Assembly (NCBI RefSeq): GCF_030269925.1
Contig: NC_085110.1
Coordinates: 3,968,001-4,032,000 of the forward strand
Direction: 5' to 3'
Length of the DNA: 64,000 bases
DNA from: Bombyx mori
Lineage: Eukaryota > Arthropoda > Insecta > Lepidoptera > Bombycidae
In this document: positions 31,946 through 43,065 of the stretch, in pieces
How the letters are laid out: each line of letters opens with the position of its first letter
Position numbering within the stretch: position 1 is the stretch's first letter
Translations under genes and position numbers: made by a program
The notes under the pieces: generated by a model
The model's input: only the letters and a program-made list of their open reading frames with translations
The model's database searches: none
What the model was told of the DNA's origin: nothing

Positions 31946-32520
31946 TGCACGTCGAACTCTTTGTCGAGTTCGACGAATACGGTTACCACTTACTATGTCA
32001 GCGCCACTCTAATTGGTCGCTTTTCGACGCTTCTTCATTACAGAGAGCATGCATGCTCCTTAGCTTTACTTTCCATATCCGATTTGAGTAATGGGTCAGC
32101 TGCTATACAAAACGTACAGGACTTCGACCTCATGTTTCAAGGTGAGTGGCGGCATTCACGCTGTGTTGTTTATAGGCTAGGGTAGTCAAATAATACCAGG
32201 TAGTCCCCGAGCTAGAGCTCACGTAGACGTAGCACAATAAAACCTGCCCTTGTGCGATCACAATACGACATATTACCATCCCTATTTAAAGAATTTGCTT
32301 TTTTTTCCTAGTTCGAAAAAAGAAATCCCAACAGCAAATACGACATATTATTTAGGATGTAAGTAATAAAATTGAGAGCAATGAAAAAACATAGTAGACA
32401 TTAATACGATCACACTATATTATTTTGCATCACGCAATTTAATACAATTAAAATCAGCTAATAGGTGAAATAAACAGTCTTAGGAATATGTAAGAAAAGA
32501 AAATTCAATAAGATCAATAA

Positions 32521-32562
32521 TAAATTAAAGTGTCCGAAGCGAAGCGAGGGCGGGTCGCTAGT
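32521..32562 (+). mobile_element. Helitron-like 3' end fragment
   Basis: GAAGCGAAGCGAGGGCGGGT followed by CGCTAG and T matches the 3' terminus of 938-1154. No 5' end was located upstream. Confidence 0.5.
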
Positions 32563-32829
32563 ATTACTATATATATTTATGCTATATTTATGCTCAGTTT
32601 AGTAATTGAATCATGTTTTCCGTTTAGCTTAAGCTACTTTATAGCTGTATAGTCATCGAGATCGGGCCACGGGAATATAATTAATTGTTTCTGCGGTACA
32701 AGAGAACAATTTTTATTGAAAGTATTTATAGTTCGATCAGTCATATTCTGTTCTTTTAAACTGGAATTCGCATACCTAGTACATAGACGGCACTGAACAT
32801 TTCGGGAATTAACGAAGTGACACAACATT

Positions 32830-34074
32830 ACTATTTAAAAATGTATTTATGGCTTTTCGAAGTATTCTCCGCGAAATTTGACACATTTTTCCATACGATG
32901 GAACCAATCATTGAAGCAACCATTCCATTCGGAAGTTGGGGTCTCCAAAATGGCCGTTTTGTAGGCGTCAACAGCTTCTTCAGGTGATGAAAATCTCTGT
33001 CCACGCAATTTATTCTTTATTTTAGGGAAAGTATAGAAATCATTAGGGCTTAGGTCGGGGTTGTACGGCGGATGGTCTAATAATTCTATGTTTTCTTGCT
33101 CTAAAAACTCTTTTGTTCTGTGCGCGGTGTGAGAACTCGCATTGTCGTGATGGAGGATGATGTGGCGGTTGCAGTTCTCTTTACGGAGTTCAGAAACGAC
33201 CTGTGGCAAACAAATGCTAGCATACCATTCTGCATTAACCGTTCTTTGTCTCTCAAGAGGAATAGTCGTAACATGGCCGGTTTTGGAGACAAACGTGGCC
33301 ACCATTTTTTTTGCAACACTCCGTGAACGAACAATTTTTGTTGGCTTTAACTCATTTTCGAACACCCAAACTCGTGACTGGTTTTTTGTTTCGGGTTCGT
33401 ACGCGTATATCCAGGATTCGTCACCTGATACAATGTTGGATACAGCATTTGAGGATCCTGCGTGGAATCTTTCGAGAGTTCTGACGCACCAAGTAACGCG
33501 AGCCGCTTTTTGCTCTTCACAGAGCGAATGCGGTATCCATCGGGAAAACAACTTTTTTACACCTAATTGTTCATGCAAGATTATTTGTATTTGACTCATG
33601 CCAATGTCTAAAGTTGCCTGAATTTCGCGGTATGTCACATGTCGATCTTCCTCAATCAGCTTACGCACAGCATCAACGTTTTCTTGGGTGACTGCAGTTT
33701 TTGGACGACCTTGACGGTGATCATCACTGAGCTTGACACGTCCACGTTGAAACTCAGCAAACCAGCGATAAATTGTGGTTTTGGATGGGGCTTCATCACC
33801 AAATGCAGAAATCATCCGGTCAACACACTGTTTTTGTGTTAAACCACTTCGAAAGTCATAATAAATCATCGCTCTTGAATTTTCTCGAGTCAATTCCATT
33901 TTCTCAACAACTAAACAAGTTTGACAAAACCTCGTGACAAGACCGAGAATCTTTTTTTAAATAAATAAATGGTATTCGATTTTTAAAACCAAGGAGTTTT
34001 CAATTAAAATGATTTTAATATGACAGGAACAGTGGAAATATTCCATTTCCGATACTTTTAGTGCAGCCCTCGTA
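32830..34074 (-). mobile_element. mariner element with 5' terminal repeat; 3' end not found
   Basis: On the minus strand the element starts at about 34072 with CGAGGGCTGCACTAAAAGTA next to a TA dinucleotide (34073-34074), a typical mariner terminus, about 170 bases upstream of the transposase start. No matching inverted terminus was seen between 32500 and 32846, so the 3' end is probably deleted just past the stop codon. The left limit given is approximate. Confidence 0.75.
32847..33899 (-). CDS. mariner transposase, intact DD34D
   Basis: This transposase of an IS630-Tc1-mariner element cuts and pastes at TA sites. It has 350 residues without a break, the usual length for mariner. An N-terminal helix-turn-helix (about 1-110) recognises the terminal repeats. 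The mariner signature WIPHSL is at about 121, where WVPHEL is usual, and YNPDLSPNDF at about 279. The catalytic Asp residues are D160 (SGDESW), D252 (HHDNASSH) and D287, leaving 34 residues between the last two. The ORF lies in the large al intron on the same strand as al. Only one end of the element was located, so the copy may be immobile although the protein looks functional. I do not assign a subfamily. Confidence 0.92.
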   Translation of the reverse strand: MELTRENSRAMIYYDFRSGLTQKQCVDRMISAFGDEAPSKTTIYRWFAEFQRGRVKLSDDHRQGRPKTAVTQENVDAVRKLIEEDRHVTYREIQATLDIGMSQIQIILHEQLGVKKLFSRWIPHSLCEEQKAARVTWCVRTLERFHAGSSNAVSNIVSGDESWIYAYEPETKNQSRVWVFENELKPTKIVRSRSVAKKMVATFVSKTGHVTTIPLERQRTVNAEWYASICLPQVVSELRKENCNRHIILHHDNASSHTAHRTKEFLEQENIELLDHPPYNPDLSPNDFYTFPKIKNKLRGQRFSSPEEAVDAYKTAILETPTSEWNGCFNDWFHRMEKCVKFRGEYFEKP

Positions 34075-34439
34075 TTACGGTTGCCTAGTTGTTTCCTTGA
34101 AAATATAGTTTAAAAATAACGTAAAATTTACATAGAAATAACCTATTGTTAGTAATATACTTTTTGTTTTTTAAATCCGCTTCCTAATACAAAATATCGT
34201 TTAAATTCTAACTTTATTCTATTTTTTCGTTCCCTTTGTTTCCTTGACGTAACCTCTATTCATGTACGCATTCTCACGGCTATTTCTAGTATCTTTTTTT
34301 TTCTCACGTACACTAATCGAAATACATAATAGTATAATCGTTGTGATTACATAAATTACTGTTAAATTTAATTGTTTATTTTACGACATTTGTCCAAAAG
34401 AATTTTTTTTTTAAAAAACTCGTGGAGCCGTCGCTAATT

Positions 34440-34470
34440 TTCTATCTTATTCTATCTTATCTTATCTTAT
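34440..34470 (+). repeat. TCTTA/TCTATCTTAT simple repeat
   Basis: Pentamer repeat leading directly into the Helitron that starts at 34465, possibly slippage of its TCTTA end. Confidence 0.7.
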
Positions 34471-34770
34471 ACCTTTAAACGAGCAATTCTTTTATATATA
34501 TAATCTTGAATCTCGGAAACGGCTCCAACGATTTTCATAAAATTTAGTATACCTACAGGGGATTTCGAGGGCGATAAATCGATCTAGCTACGATTTATTT
34601 TCAGAAAATGTTGTTTTATTCGTGTTTTCAATAATCAACTCTTCCCGACATCTATTGGCGAATAATAATACTATTTTTCGTAATTGAGGGCAGCTAACAG
34701 CTTTAAAGACAAAACAAGATGGCGTTATCAAAAAAAAAAAAAAACCAAGCAAAGCTCGGTCATCATCTAG
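34465..34770 (+). mobile_element. Helitron with 3' hairpin, short variant
   Basis: It starts TCTTATACCTTTAAACGAGC after an A and ends CATCATCTAG before a T. The near-terminal palindrome CCAAGCAAAGCTCGG is the expected 3' hairpin with one mismatch. Length is 306 bp. Confidence 0.75.
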
Positions 34771-35529
34771 TAACTTCTTAAACAGGGTCATTCAATTAAT
34801 CCGAATGAAAATTGTATAGCGTTAGTGAAGGTGTGAAAATTATATTGAAGTTCTTTTTTTTCATACATTATCGATTAGGTCTATACCAGAAATGGCGCCA
34901 AATAAAAGTGACTACAAGTTTTGAGACTATATAAAAAAATTATGTCCGTCTTATGTAACGGAATCGATTACCCCTCCTAGCTAAGCCGTTGCTAGCCCAC
35001 CTGCCCTTGTGAAGCTGGAAAGGCCTCCGGGCCACTAGTAATCCCTTACGCATTCATAAAAAAAAAGTAATCGATGTATCATACGTCATGTTGTTTGTTT
35101 GGCCTTCAATTCTATTAATAATAGGTATTTTTGTTATTAACAGGCTTATTAAATAAGAACGAAAAATTACAGAGGATTAATTGATAATTTGCACTTACCT
35201 ACTAGCGATTCTAATACTTCGTGAAGAATTTGATGAATAGTAATATTTATTGATTAAGATAATTAATGATTAATTGGTTTATCGTGTAATTCCTAAACGG
35301 ATTATGTTTTGTAAAGAGTATTAGCAATATATTCGAGAAATTTTAAAGTGCATGTTCGTACCCTTTAAAAAAAACATTAGCTAGAGTAAGCGAAGATCTA
35401 ACCATAGACAATGCAATAAAACTCAAAAATTTATAACTTATGACATTATGCGCTGTGAAATGTGTAGAAAATAATAATTTATAATATTTATTTGGTGATT
35501 AAAAATCATTAATTTTTTTCCTACCTATT
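34771..35529. other. al intron, mostly AT-rich
   Basis: A GC-richer fragment at about 34970-35070 (CCCACCTGCCCTTGTGAAGC) ending in poly(A) may be a LINE 3' relic. Nothing else recognised. Confidence 0.4.
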
Positions 35530-35905
35530 CTAATAACCTTGAGGGCCTTTTCTAGATTCGCCGAGCTTGTAGGTGAGCTCACGGGGCTCAAACCTGACGA
35601 CGTTGCTAACACGAACCCTAGTAAGAGTCGAGCGTTGCAGAATTTACCACCGGATCGGAAATGCGACCCACTGAGAAGATCCGACGAGAAACTCAGTGGG
35701 CCGTGTCTGTGGGTTAATTTTCTCGTCGAGCTCTTCGTCGCAAGCGACGGGTTCGACGAGAACGATGACCGTCGCTTGAGCGACTTTTGGGTGACGTCGA
35801 CTGCTTTCCATTCTGTCCGCAGGATCGGGAATGTAGCTACCGGCGGCCACGATGAGGGGGTTCTCGTGTCGTGCCGCTTTGTCGAAGTGACATAGGCTCA
35901 GTGAT
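35530..35905 (-). mobile_element. LINE 3' region, longest copy of this family
   Basis: The family tail occupies 35530-35705 in reverse. The remainder (CGTCGAGCTCTTCGTCGCAA, GACGGTTCGACGAG-like and GGCGGCCACGATGAGGGGGT words) extends further 5' in the element; a homologous piece is at 59690-59730. Frames called here are shadows. Confidence 0.7.
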
Positions 35906-36217
35906 AGTAGCTAGCTACCGGTGCAGACTTCCAATACAACAAAACAATCTTAACCCTTAGAGGCTCTGCTCAGCACTAAAAGGGTTAAAAATATCAAACA
36001 TCTGGCGTTGTATGATGGCTACGGCCATATTTAATTACTTTCGTTTTGCAATTGATTCGTCAAGTTCTCGAAACTCGAAACTTATACTCATAATAATCGA
36101 TAACACGAAAATTGTTTTGACAAACGATAACGTAAATCTCGAAGGCTACCGAGTATCGAGTACTACCATCTAATGTAATGAACCGTTTTCGTATCGAGAA
36201 CTCGATTCATTTACAAT

Positions 36218-36491
36218 AGATGATTTTTTTTTTGATAACGCCATCTTGTTGTGTCTTTAAAGCGGTTAGTTGCCCCCAATTAAGAAAAATAGTATATTCG
36301 CCAATAGATGTCGGGAAGAGTTGATTATTGAAAACACGAATAAAACAACATTTTCTGAAAATAAATCGTAGCTAGATCGATTTATCGCTTCCGAAATCCC
36401 CTGAATACTAAATTTTATAAAAATCGTTGCAGCCGTTTCCGAGATTCATGTTATATAAGTATACAATAATTGCTCGTTTAAAGGTATAAGA
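36218..36491 (-). mobile_element. Helitron copy lacking the 3' hairpin
   Basis: It is homologous to 34465-34770 in reverse orientation and keeps the 5' end (TCTTATACC after A). At its 3' end the hairpin segment is missing and the poly-A stretch joins ATCATCTA directly. It lies about 90 bases from the al 46-nt exon. Confidence 0.7.
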
Positions 36492-36578
36492 TTACGAATT
36501 CGATGAATTTTCGTGCTTGACGTACTGAATGTAAACGTGTGGAATATTTTTTTTGTAGGTCAATTTAAATATGTCTAC

Positions 36579-36624
36579 CTGAATTCGAGCTTCAGTCAAT
36601 CCTATCTTCATTGCCAACTCCTCC
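36579..36624 (-). CDS. al: aristaless 46-nt micro-exon, middle of homeodomain
   Basis: This exon completes the split Arg codon and then encodes EELAMKIGLTEARIQ, which is homeodomain helix 2, the turn and the start of helix 3. The acceptor CAG is at 36627-36625 and the donor GTAGACAT follows 36579. The length of 46 nt is exactly what is needed to link the flanking exons in phase, and the residues fit the aristaless homeodomain. It was found by reading the intron between the two longer exons. Confidence 0.93.
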
Positions 36625-37361
36625 CTGTAACAAAAAAAACTTTACTGAGCGATTTGATGATATTACATTTTTAATTGATTTTCTTTCGTTGTTAGCAAAG
36701 AAATTGCCTATTTCGTTTTAAAAGATTTTCCAATACAATTAAGACTCAGGTCTCGCGGTGCACAGCGGTGTTCATGTTAACACGTCTATTCCTGGGGTCA
36801 GTGAACTGTTGAACTCTCGCAAATTGTAGGTAGGTGACAATTTTATTCGGTAATTCGTTTAAATCCGGTATTAAATTTGAATTTCAAAAAACGAACATGG
36901 ATATGATTATTTTATTTGTAATATCATAATAATAATAAATTAATTAATATATAATTGAATACTGGATTTTAGAACTGTCAATATAATCAAGCTGGAATTT
37001 AAACTAAGCCCATCACTTTTGCCCAATAAAAAGCGATCGAACATCCGTCTTAGCTTATCTTGTTAGGGATTTTAGAATAAATAAATAAAGAAAGATAAAC
37101 ATAGTCTTACCTTCATCGGAAACAATTAATTTACTTAATTCCTATTATCGTATAAGGCGTCACATTATCCGTATCATCATATTAAAAAGTATTAAATTAA
37201 AGAGATCAATGTAATCCGTTCGTTGATAAAGCGATGACCAGAATGACTAGTTTTAGTTCCTGATTTTGTCTGAGATAGGTAAGGAGATATTGAGAATTTG
37301 AATTTGAGAGGAACTCGATTTGAATACTGCCCTTTCAATTGCGTATCTTCTTTATCAGTTA

Positions 37362-37611
37362 CTAGCTGTACCCGTCCGCTTCGCTGGGCATTTAAAATTA
37401 ACATTATTATTTCTCACCCCCACAAAGATTCTCATCATTAACGCCCCTGTAACTGGGGTAGGGAGTCCAACACTCATATAAATATTAACCTATCCATTAA
37501 GTACATATATTTTCTACATGGATACCAAGTTTCAAGTCAATCGGATGCATGGTTCAGTAGTTATAAAGGAACATCCGTAAAATCCACTGTAGATTTAAAA
37601 ATTAGTATAGA
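37362..37611 (-). mobile_element. short non-autonomous Helitron, second copy
   Basis: It shares CATGGATACCAAGTTTCAAG, GGATGCA and ACATCCGTAAAA blocks with 12322-12532 in the same order. It carries about 40 extra bases near its 3' end, so the two copies come from different source variants. It lies upstream of the al 46-nt exon. Confidence 0.7.
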
Positions 37612-39281
37612 GTTTAGATTATTTGAATTTCGTTGAAACCGAAGTGTCGCTCGAAAAGCGTCACAAAAAGGTCGTTTTCAAAGACGCTTTATCATAAATT
37701 AATCGAAATACAAATGAAAACATATTTTTTTATGTTTCTGCTGATCCTGGTCAAAATTTTGGGATAACATGAATAAGATTTTTTTTACAGTAATCAGTTT
37801 TTGGTACGTGAGCAAATTTTGAAGTTAATCCGACGTCATGAAAATTGTTAATGAACATTGTGTTGAAAAATTCCATTATTATGTTTTATTCTTAAAATGT
37901 TTTGTGGGCATCAAATAGGCTTCCAATCCAAGAAATGTGACACGTTAAAAAATAGTCCCTACGGTATAAACTATTGGCTCTAGCATCACTATCCGGGGAA
38001 AAAACAGGCGTATAGATTTGTATGAATAGAATTCTACCCTTGTTTTCTTTAAACATTACTCTTAAAATAATTTAATTCGACTAGTTAGAAAGATAAGCAC
38101 CTACGTTTGATTTGACCTGTAAAGCGGTTGTTGCCATAGATTTTGTATTGCGCACATTATATTTAAAATTGACGTAAATTATTTACTAATTTTGTGCGCT
38201 CCGTTGGGCGTGTGATTTAAACTCGATGAAACATCCTTATGTCTGAGTTGACTTTAATTTGTTTTCATTAATAAGCCGTTTTTTATGAGACCAGACATGG
38301 ATTGGATGTCGTAGTACCTATTAACCGAATTGATTTAGATTTTTGAATTATTTTGGGATCGCGCCCTTACTGTTTTCTTCTAATAAGTGAGTGGTCATAG
38401 CACACACGCGTTGTAGTGTGCGAAAACATTGTTCAAAATGATCCGTTAACGATTATTTAGTGTGTATTTTTATTACTTTGATAATAAAATATTGTTTTAT
38501 CTTATTATTTACTTTTCACTGCGGTGATCGTTTCAATTATTTTTCGTTAAGATAAGTTTAATAAAGGGATAACCTTATTTTTTTAATTTATTACGTGATA
38601 TTATGATTGCGTATTAGTCACTTTTTTTAATTAAAATAATACGATGATATGGATTTGCGATTGAAATACTATTGAACATTTTTTTAGGGACGCCCGTTTC
38701 AATATGATATCCGGGCTATGAATAAAATTTTTCAATGTGCCACAAACGTTGTAAACGCAAACACAGAGTCTAGATGGGGTGAGAATGTGATAAAAGTGGT
38801 AAGTAAACTGCCCCGTTATTATTTTTATTGAATGTTGCATGTCGTGGTCAAAAGGACATCTTTGTACTTTAACCCGTAATTACATTAAATACAGTGTAAC
38901 AGCTTCCCATCACTGCTGCACCCATTTATAGCTGTTGCTAGAAATTACTTTAAGCTAATATTGTTAATACCTCACAAATGTTTTGGTTATACTGTTAATT
39001 TGTAAGAAGACTAAAAATAAAGAAATAAATCTCTAAAATGGGACAATAAAGCTACAAATATTAGTCGTAAATATCCACATTTATTTCAAGTAGTAAATAT
39101 TTGATTAACCCGCAATGAAAAACGAAGGCCGTTGACGTACTTCAACACGAGAGCGATGACCTAAACGTTAGCTTATTTTTATATGCATTACATTACTTGC
39201 TGTGCAAAATATGTTAGTTTCTCGAACACGATTTTTTGTGATTTCAACTGTCCAATGTTAGGGATCATCATTAATACACTT
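37612..39281. other. al intron between homeodomain exons, nothing recognised
   Basis: About 1.7 kb of AT-rich sequence. It could hold enhancers of al, but no motif cluster can be defended by eye. Confidence 0.4.
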
Positions 39282-39517
39282 CGACGCTTGAAAGGCAAAC
39301 GTGACTAAGCGACAATAACTGCTTTGTACATAAATGATAGATAGGCAATAACCATATTCGATGCGCAAAAAAAATATATTTCTAGGTCAATTAAAATAAT
39401 TTCAATCCTCCAACTAGATTCGTTAAAATATAATTTTTTTCAGGTATTTCAACTTTAAATTAGTCTACTGTAAAGTTCACGCATTGTCGCTTAGTCATGT
39501 TTGCCTTTCAAGTATCG
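39282..39517. mobile_element. MITE with 35-bp terminal inverted repeats, copy 1
   Basis: The ends begin CGACGCTTGAAAGGC (left) and, inverted, CGATACTTGAAAGGC (right), and match over 35 bases with three differences. The interior is AT-rich and shared with copy 2 at 55871-56103. It lies in the al intron about 90 bases past the donor at 39605. The superfamily was not determined because no target duplication is clear. Confidence 0.85.
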
Positions 39518-39604
39518 GCTAGTATTCGTTTTAGGGAATTCTCAAATTACATTTGGTACAACTAGATTAGTCTTGTATATTAAGTTCTGCTATTTGTTAC
39601 CTAC

Positions 39605-39875
39605 CTCGTAAATACATCTGGATAATGGGTTCTAGAAAACGCTTTCTCCAGCTCTTCAAGTTGAAAACTAGTGAAGGTGGTTCTGTAACGCCTTTGTTTC
39701 CTTTTCGGGGCAAATTCGTCAGCATCATCGCTGTCCACGGAGCCTGGATGTGGTCGTTCTGAAGGCGACTGATCAGTACGAGATAGATCGGGAGTGGTCC
39801 GGGGGGAATCGTCTTTGGGCACCTCCGATATGCCCATGCTTGAGTACTTCTGGTAAGACTGCTCGTTATAATAAT
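39605..39875 (-). CDS. al: aristaless exon with N-terminus and first half of homeodomain
   Basis: The acceptor TTTCTTACAG ends at 39876 and the donor GTAGGT follows 39605. The exon encodes the region from [10 protein letters not shown] to the homeodomain loop YPDVFT and ends two bases into the next Arg codon. The Met at 39837 is preferred as start because Drosophila Al also begins MGISE. However, the 38 bases between acceptor and this Met are open in frame ([12 protein letters not shown]), so an upstream exon could extend the protein. Residues 9-41 are rich in Ser, Pro, Asp and Glu and look disordered. Confidence 0.92.
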
Positions 39876-40399
39876 CTGTAAGAAAACATTAAAAAGTTGT
39901 TTATAAAATTCGTAATTTTTTCAGTACATACGCATCAGTACACAACAGTACACATTTATGAGTATTTCGTCGTGCTTATTTTACTCCAGTTTATTCCGTT
40001 GCATTTAAAACTTAAAGAAAAGTCCCATGATGTTGAATTAAGTAACTTTAAATGTTCAATACAAATAGTTTTATTCAGTGGTTCCATTAATTCTATATTA
40101 TTAAAAAGACGGGGAAGTATTTTAGTAGCGTTTTTGTATGTAATTTATCTTAAACAAATGTGAATAGTTTTAAATTCGTGACTTCTGCTCAACATTCAAT
40201 TTATTATTCAATCGGCTGTATAATAGCAGACAATTACTCCTATACAATACGAACGCCACAACGGTTTAATTACGTTAACTAATTAAACGACAAACGATTA
40301 GACGTACAGTTAGAATATAATTATGGATATAATTGATATCTGACACGAAACGCTCTTAAGTAATACATTTAGTTAGTTGTCAAGCTATTGCATAGCTTT

Positions 40400-40620
40400 T
40401 ATCTTTAGGGCTTTGAGTGCGGCGACCGAATCAAGAAATTCCGTAACGAAAATAAAACCTAACACCCCCACTCCGCCTACCATGTAGCTCGCGTTCAACA
40501 CATTCACACGTTGCGCTTTTGTAGTTTGTGAATAAACGCGCGGCGTGACGTCGCACTGCATGCGCATCATGAGAAGTCTACCCATCTCTCTCTCGCACTG
40601 TCTAGCTTATGAGTGTGAAG
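40400..40620 (-). promoter_or_regulatory. candidate al promoter / 5' untranslated exon
   Basis: This patch is clearly more CpG-rich than its AT-rich surroundings. On the minus strand it contains CAGTGCGAGAGAGAGATG, a GACGTCACGCC element resembling a CRE, and a possible splice donor ATG|GTAGGC at about 40482. It lies 0.5-0.7 kb upstream of the first recognised al exon. A 66-codon reading frame here (40585-40385) would be an upstream ORF at best, and using the donor above would not put it in frame with the al exon. Position and base composition are the only support. Confidence 0.25.
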
Positions 40621-42149
40621 GGAACAGTTAATGTTTTGCTCTTGTTAATATTTATAAATATAGCGTGGTCTTATGTTATTATTGTTTTAATATTAAATTA
40701 TTGTTGTCTAATTATAATTGTTACTTTTCACAATTATTACTAATTTTGAGGCTGTTCGTGCATATTAGTACTGCGAAATAGCTCATCATACAATATAACT
40801 GAAAGTTTGCTTTAATTTTAAAGTGGGTGCCGATATCCATCACGTGGACTCAATTCGTCTAGAACCCGTCTAGAAGAATAATACTGTGCGCATAACCTTT
40901 ATTAACCCTAAGACGTAAGAATGTGTTAATTAAACAGACTGATCACTTAAAACAGTACCCGTCACGCCATTACGTTCTCATGTAATTAGCTAACATCGAT
41001 TTCATTCATTAATTCAATTAGTTTATAAATGATTATAATTATCGGAGATTATGATTTTTTTATGACACGCTTGTACTAGTAGAGGGGTTAATTAATGTCT
41101 AGGGTATAGTTAGTTGCTCATATCCCAGTATGAAGAGGAGTTAGGGAAATGAGAGATAATCCTTCCTATTAAGGAGAATTCGATGTAATGGTTTTAGCTT
41201 GATTGGTTTGGAGCCGTTGCGTCTTTGAGATTACGAGTCAGATAAGCTCTGAGGAACCCTTTAGGTTGTACTGTTTTACCATTGGGGTTCATACACTATC
41301 TGGAACCTTCTGAATCATTTAGAGTGCGTGTCCAGAAGTCACGCCACAATACACACACACACACACACACACACATACACACACATGTTACTAGCTGTGA
41401 AATGCTGTTTTGCTGACATGTTCTTGTTCATAAAAGCTCTAAACGCGGTAAGGAAGAGGTGGTCATAGCTTTCACGTAGTCCAAGGTGATGCTGACCACA
41501 TACGGTTCGAGTCGCTGACTCGCGTGTTGGCACCCAGGCCAGGCTTAAAGCGAGCTTTTTTACTTCGCTGCGTTTGAGTAGTTAATGTAATTTTGAAATA
41601 AAAAAACTTGTAATGTGTTAATAATTTTTTTTATATGTATCTAACAAGTTTTTTACATTGTTTGTAAATCAAACTGTTATCTTCTGTAACTCTCTATAAG
41701 TCTGGCTTTATCAAGGAAACGCGATATGACAACCTTACCCCGTTAATATGGGAGCGATATAACTGGCCAATAAAATAATCAAAAAACAACTTTACGGCGA
41801 ATCGAAATATGACTCACATTTTCGCGAAAACAATTTGAAGTCAGCACGAATGTTAGAAGCACTTGGATAACACAGCACCCAGTATGGCGGTTATTTTATG
41901 AATGAAATGTATTCATCACAGATATTACGCTGTGTCAAATACGATAAGGATTTTAATGATTATGTGTTATTTTATGATTTTATCATAGTCTCGGCTATAA
42001 CTGTTTCTGTTATGACTTAAGTTTGAGATAATGAATGAGAGTAATTAATTAAATTTGTTTTTGTTGTCCACATATGTACGTATGTATAAAACTAAAACAG
42101 GAAATGCTGTTTTGATTCACACGCATTACGAATATTAGTCTTTTGAATT
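40621..42149. other. sequence upstream of al
   Basis: No exon recognised. If al starts near 40.6 kb this is its proximal upstream region. It contains the (AC)n microsatellite. Confidence 0.4.
41349..41385 (+). repeat. (AC)n microsatellite
   Basis: About 18 AC units with one AT interruption. Confidence 0.95.
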
Positions 42150-42291
42150 TAATTTTTATTTTATTGCTTAGACGGTGGACGAGCTCACGGCCCACCTGAT
42201 GTTAAATGGTTACCGGAGCCCATAGACATCAGACATCTACAACGTAAATGCCGCCACCCACCTTGAGACATGAGTTCTAAGGTCTCAGTTT
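42150..42291 (-). mobile_element. Bm1-type SINE, 3' fragment
   Basis: Tail and 3' third only. A short internal duplication (ACATCAGACATC) is present. Confidence 0.85.
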
Positions 42292-42328
42292 TAACTATGA
42301 ATTTAAAACTGATTTAAACTATTAACCC

Positions 42329-42530
42329 ACTGAGTTTCTCGCCGGATCTTCTCAGTGGGTCGCGATTCCGATTTGGTAGTAATTTTCAACGAAGCACTGC
42401 TCTTGCTAGGGCTAGTGTTAGCAATTCTCTCACATTTATTCGCGAAGTTGGAATGGCCCCTAAGGCTACCAACTATTAGGTAAGAAAAAAAACTAAACTA
42501 TTAAGATTTTCTTTTCTCTTTCTATTTTAA
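42329..42530 (+). mobile_element. LINE 3'-tail repeat, long-tail subtype
   Basis: Starts CACTGAGTTTCTCGCCGGAT and carries the same AAACTATTAAGATTTTC extension as the copy at 14596. Confidence 0.78.
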
Positions 42531-42610
42531 CGGTTTGAGGTGGGGCAACAGACCGGGTCATGTCGGAATCCGGCACCTCCTGAGTAGAAGAGGAAGAAGC
42601 GAAAGATTGA

Positions 42611-42653
42611 GGTCCTCCTCCTCTTTTTCCAATCCTCCTCCTCTTTTTCCAAT
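42611..42653 (+). repeat. tandem duplication in a pyrimidine-rich stretch
   Basis: TCCTCCTCCTCTTTTTCCAA is present twice in a row, just downstream of a LINE-tail copy. Confidence 0.85.
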
Positions 42654-43065
42654 TACTAAGACCTGCCCCACATAATCAACTACTACTAAGCCGCATCGAC
42701 GGGATTTAATTCCCAGGAAAACTATTCCGATCCTATTCTAGCATACTTATTATTTACGTATTCACTCAGAGAGCTTTATAAGTATATGCATTTACGATTA
42801 TAAAATTCTTCTCTTAATTCGTTCGTATTCTCATTATTTTTCCATAATCATGCGTCAAAATCATTTAATTAGTATTGTAATTTTTATTTTATTGATATTT
42901 AATTTTAATATTTTTACTTGAATAATTAAGGAAGCGAATATTCATTACTCAGTTCAACTTTTAATATTGAATTAGAACTATGATTTTTGTCATCAATTGT
43001 CGTTTTTTTCATAGTTAAACCAGCAAACATTTTCTGGATGAAATCTATTTAATTTTCCTTTATTC

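Larger units (their letters stand above)
17586..39875 (-). other. al: aristaless (al) homeobox gene, span of recognised coding exons
   Basis: Paired-like homeodomain transcription factor of the aristaless/ALX/ARX group, acting in the nucleus on DNA; in insects al patterns distal appendages. Four exons with GT-AG borders join in phase: 39875-39605, 36624-36579, 19075-18879, 17907-17586. From the Met at 39837 the product is 265 residues, shorter than the roughly 400 of Drosophila Al. The homeodomain spans about residues 48-107, has Q50 (helix 3 reads [10 protein letters not shown]) and is preceded by an acidic stretch and KRKQRR. The OAR motif SSIAALRM lies near residues 234-248, close to the C-terminus. 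Introns are about 2.98 kb, 17.5 kb and 0.97 kb; the largest splits the homeodomain at 46/47, a position common in paired-class genes. Lepidoptera can carry two al paralogues; which one this is cannot be told here. The 5' exon and poly(A) site are unresolved. Confidence 0.93.

Noticed and set aside
33101..33842. Other ORFs overlapping the mariner transposase on both strands
   Set aside because: They are out-of-frame shadows of the intact transposase.
40385..40585. 66-codon minus-strand ORF as first coding exon of al
   Set aside because: Joining at the only clear donor would be out of frame with the next al exon and the sequence does not resemble Al proteins.
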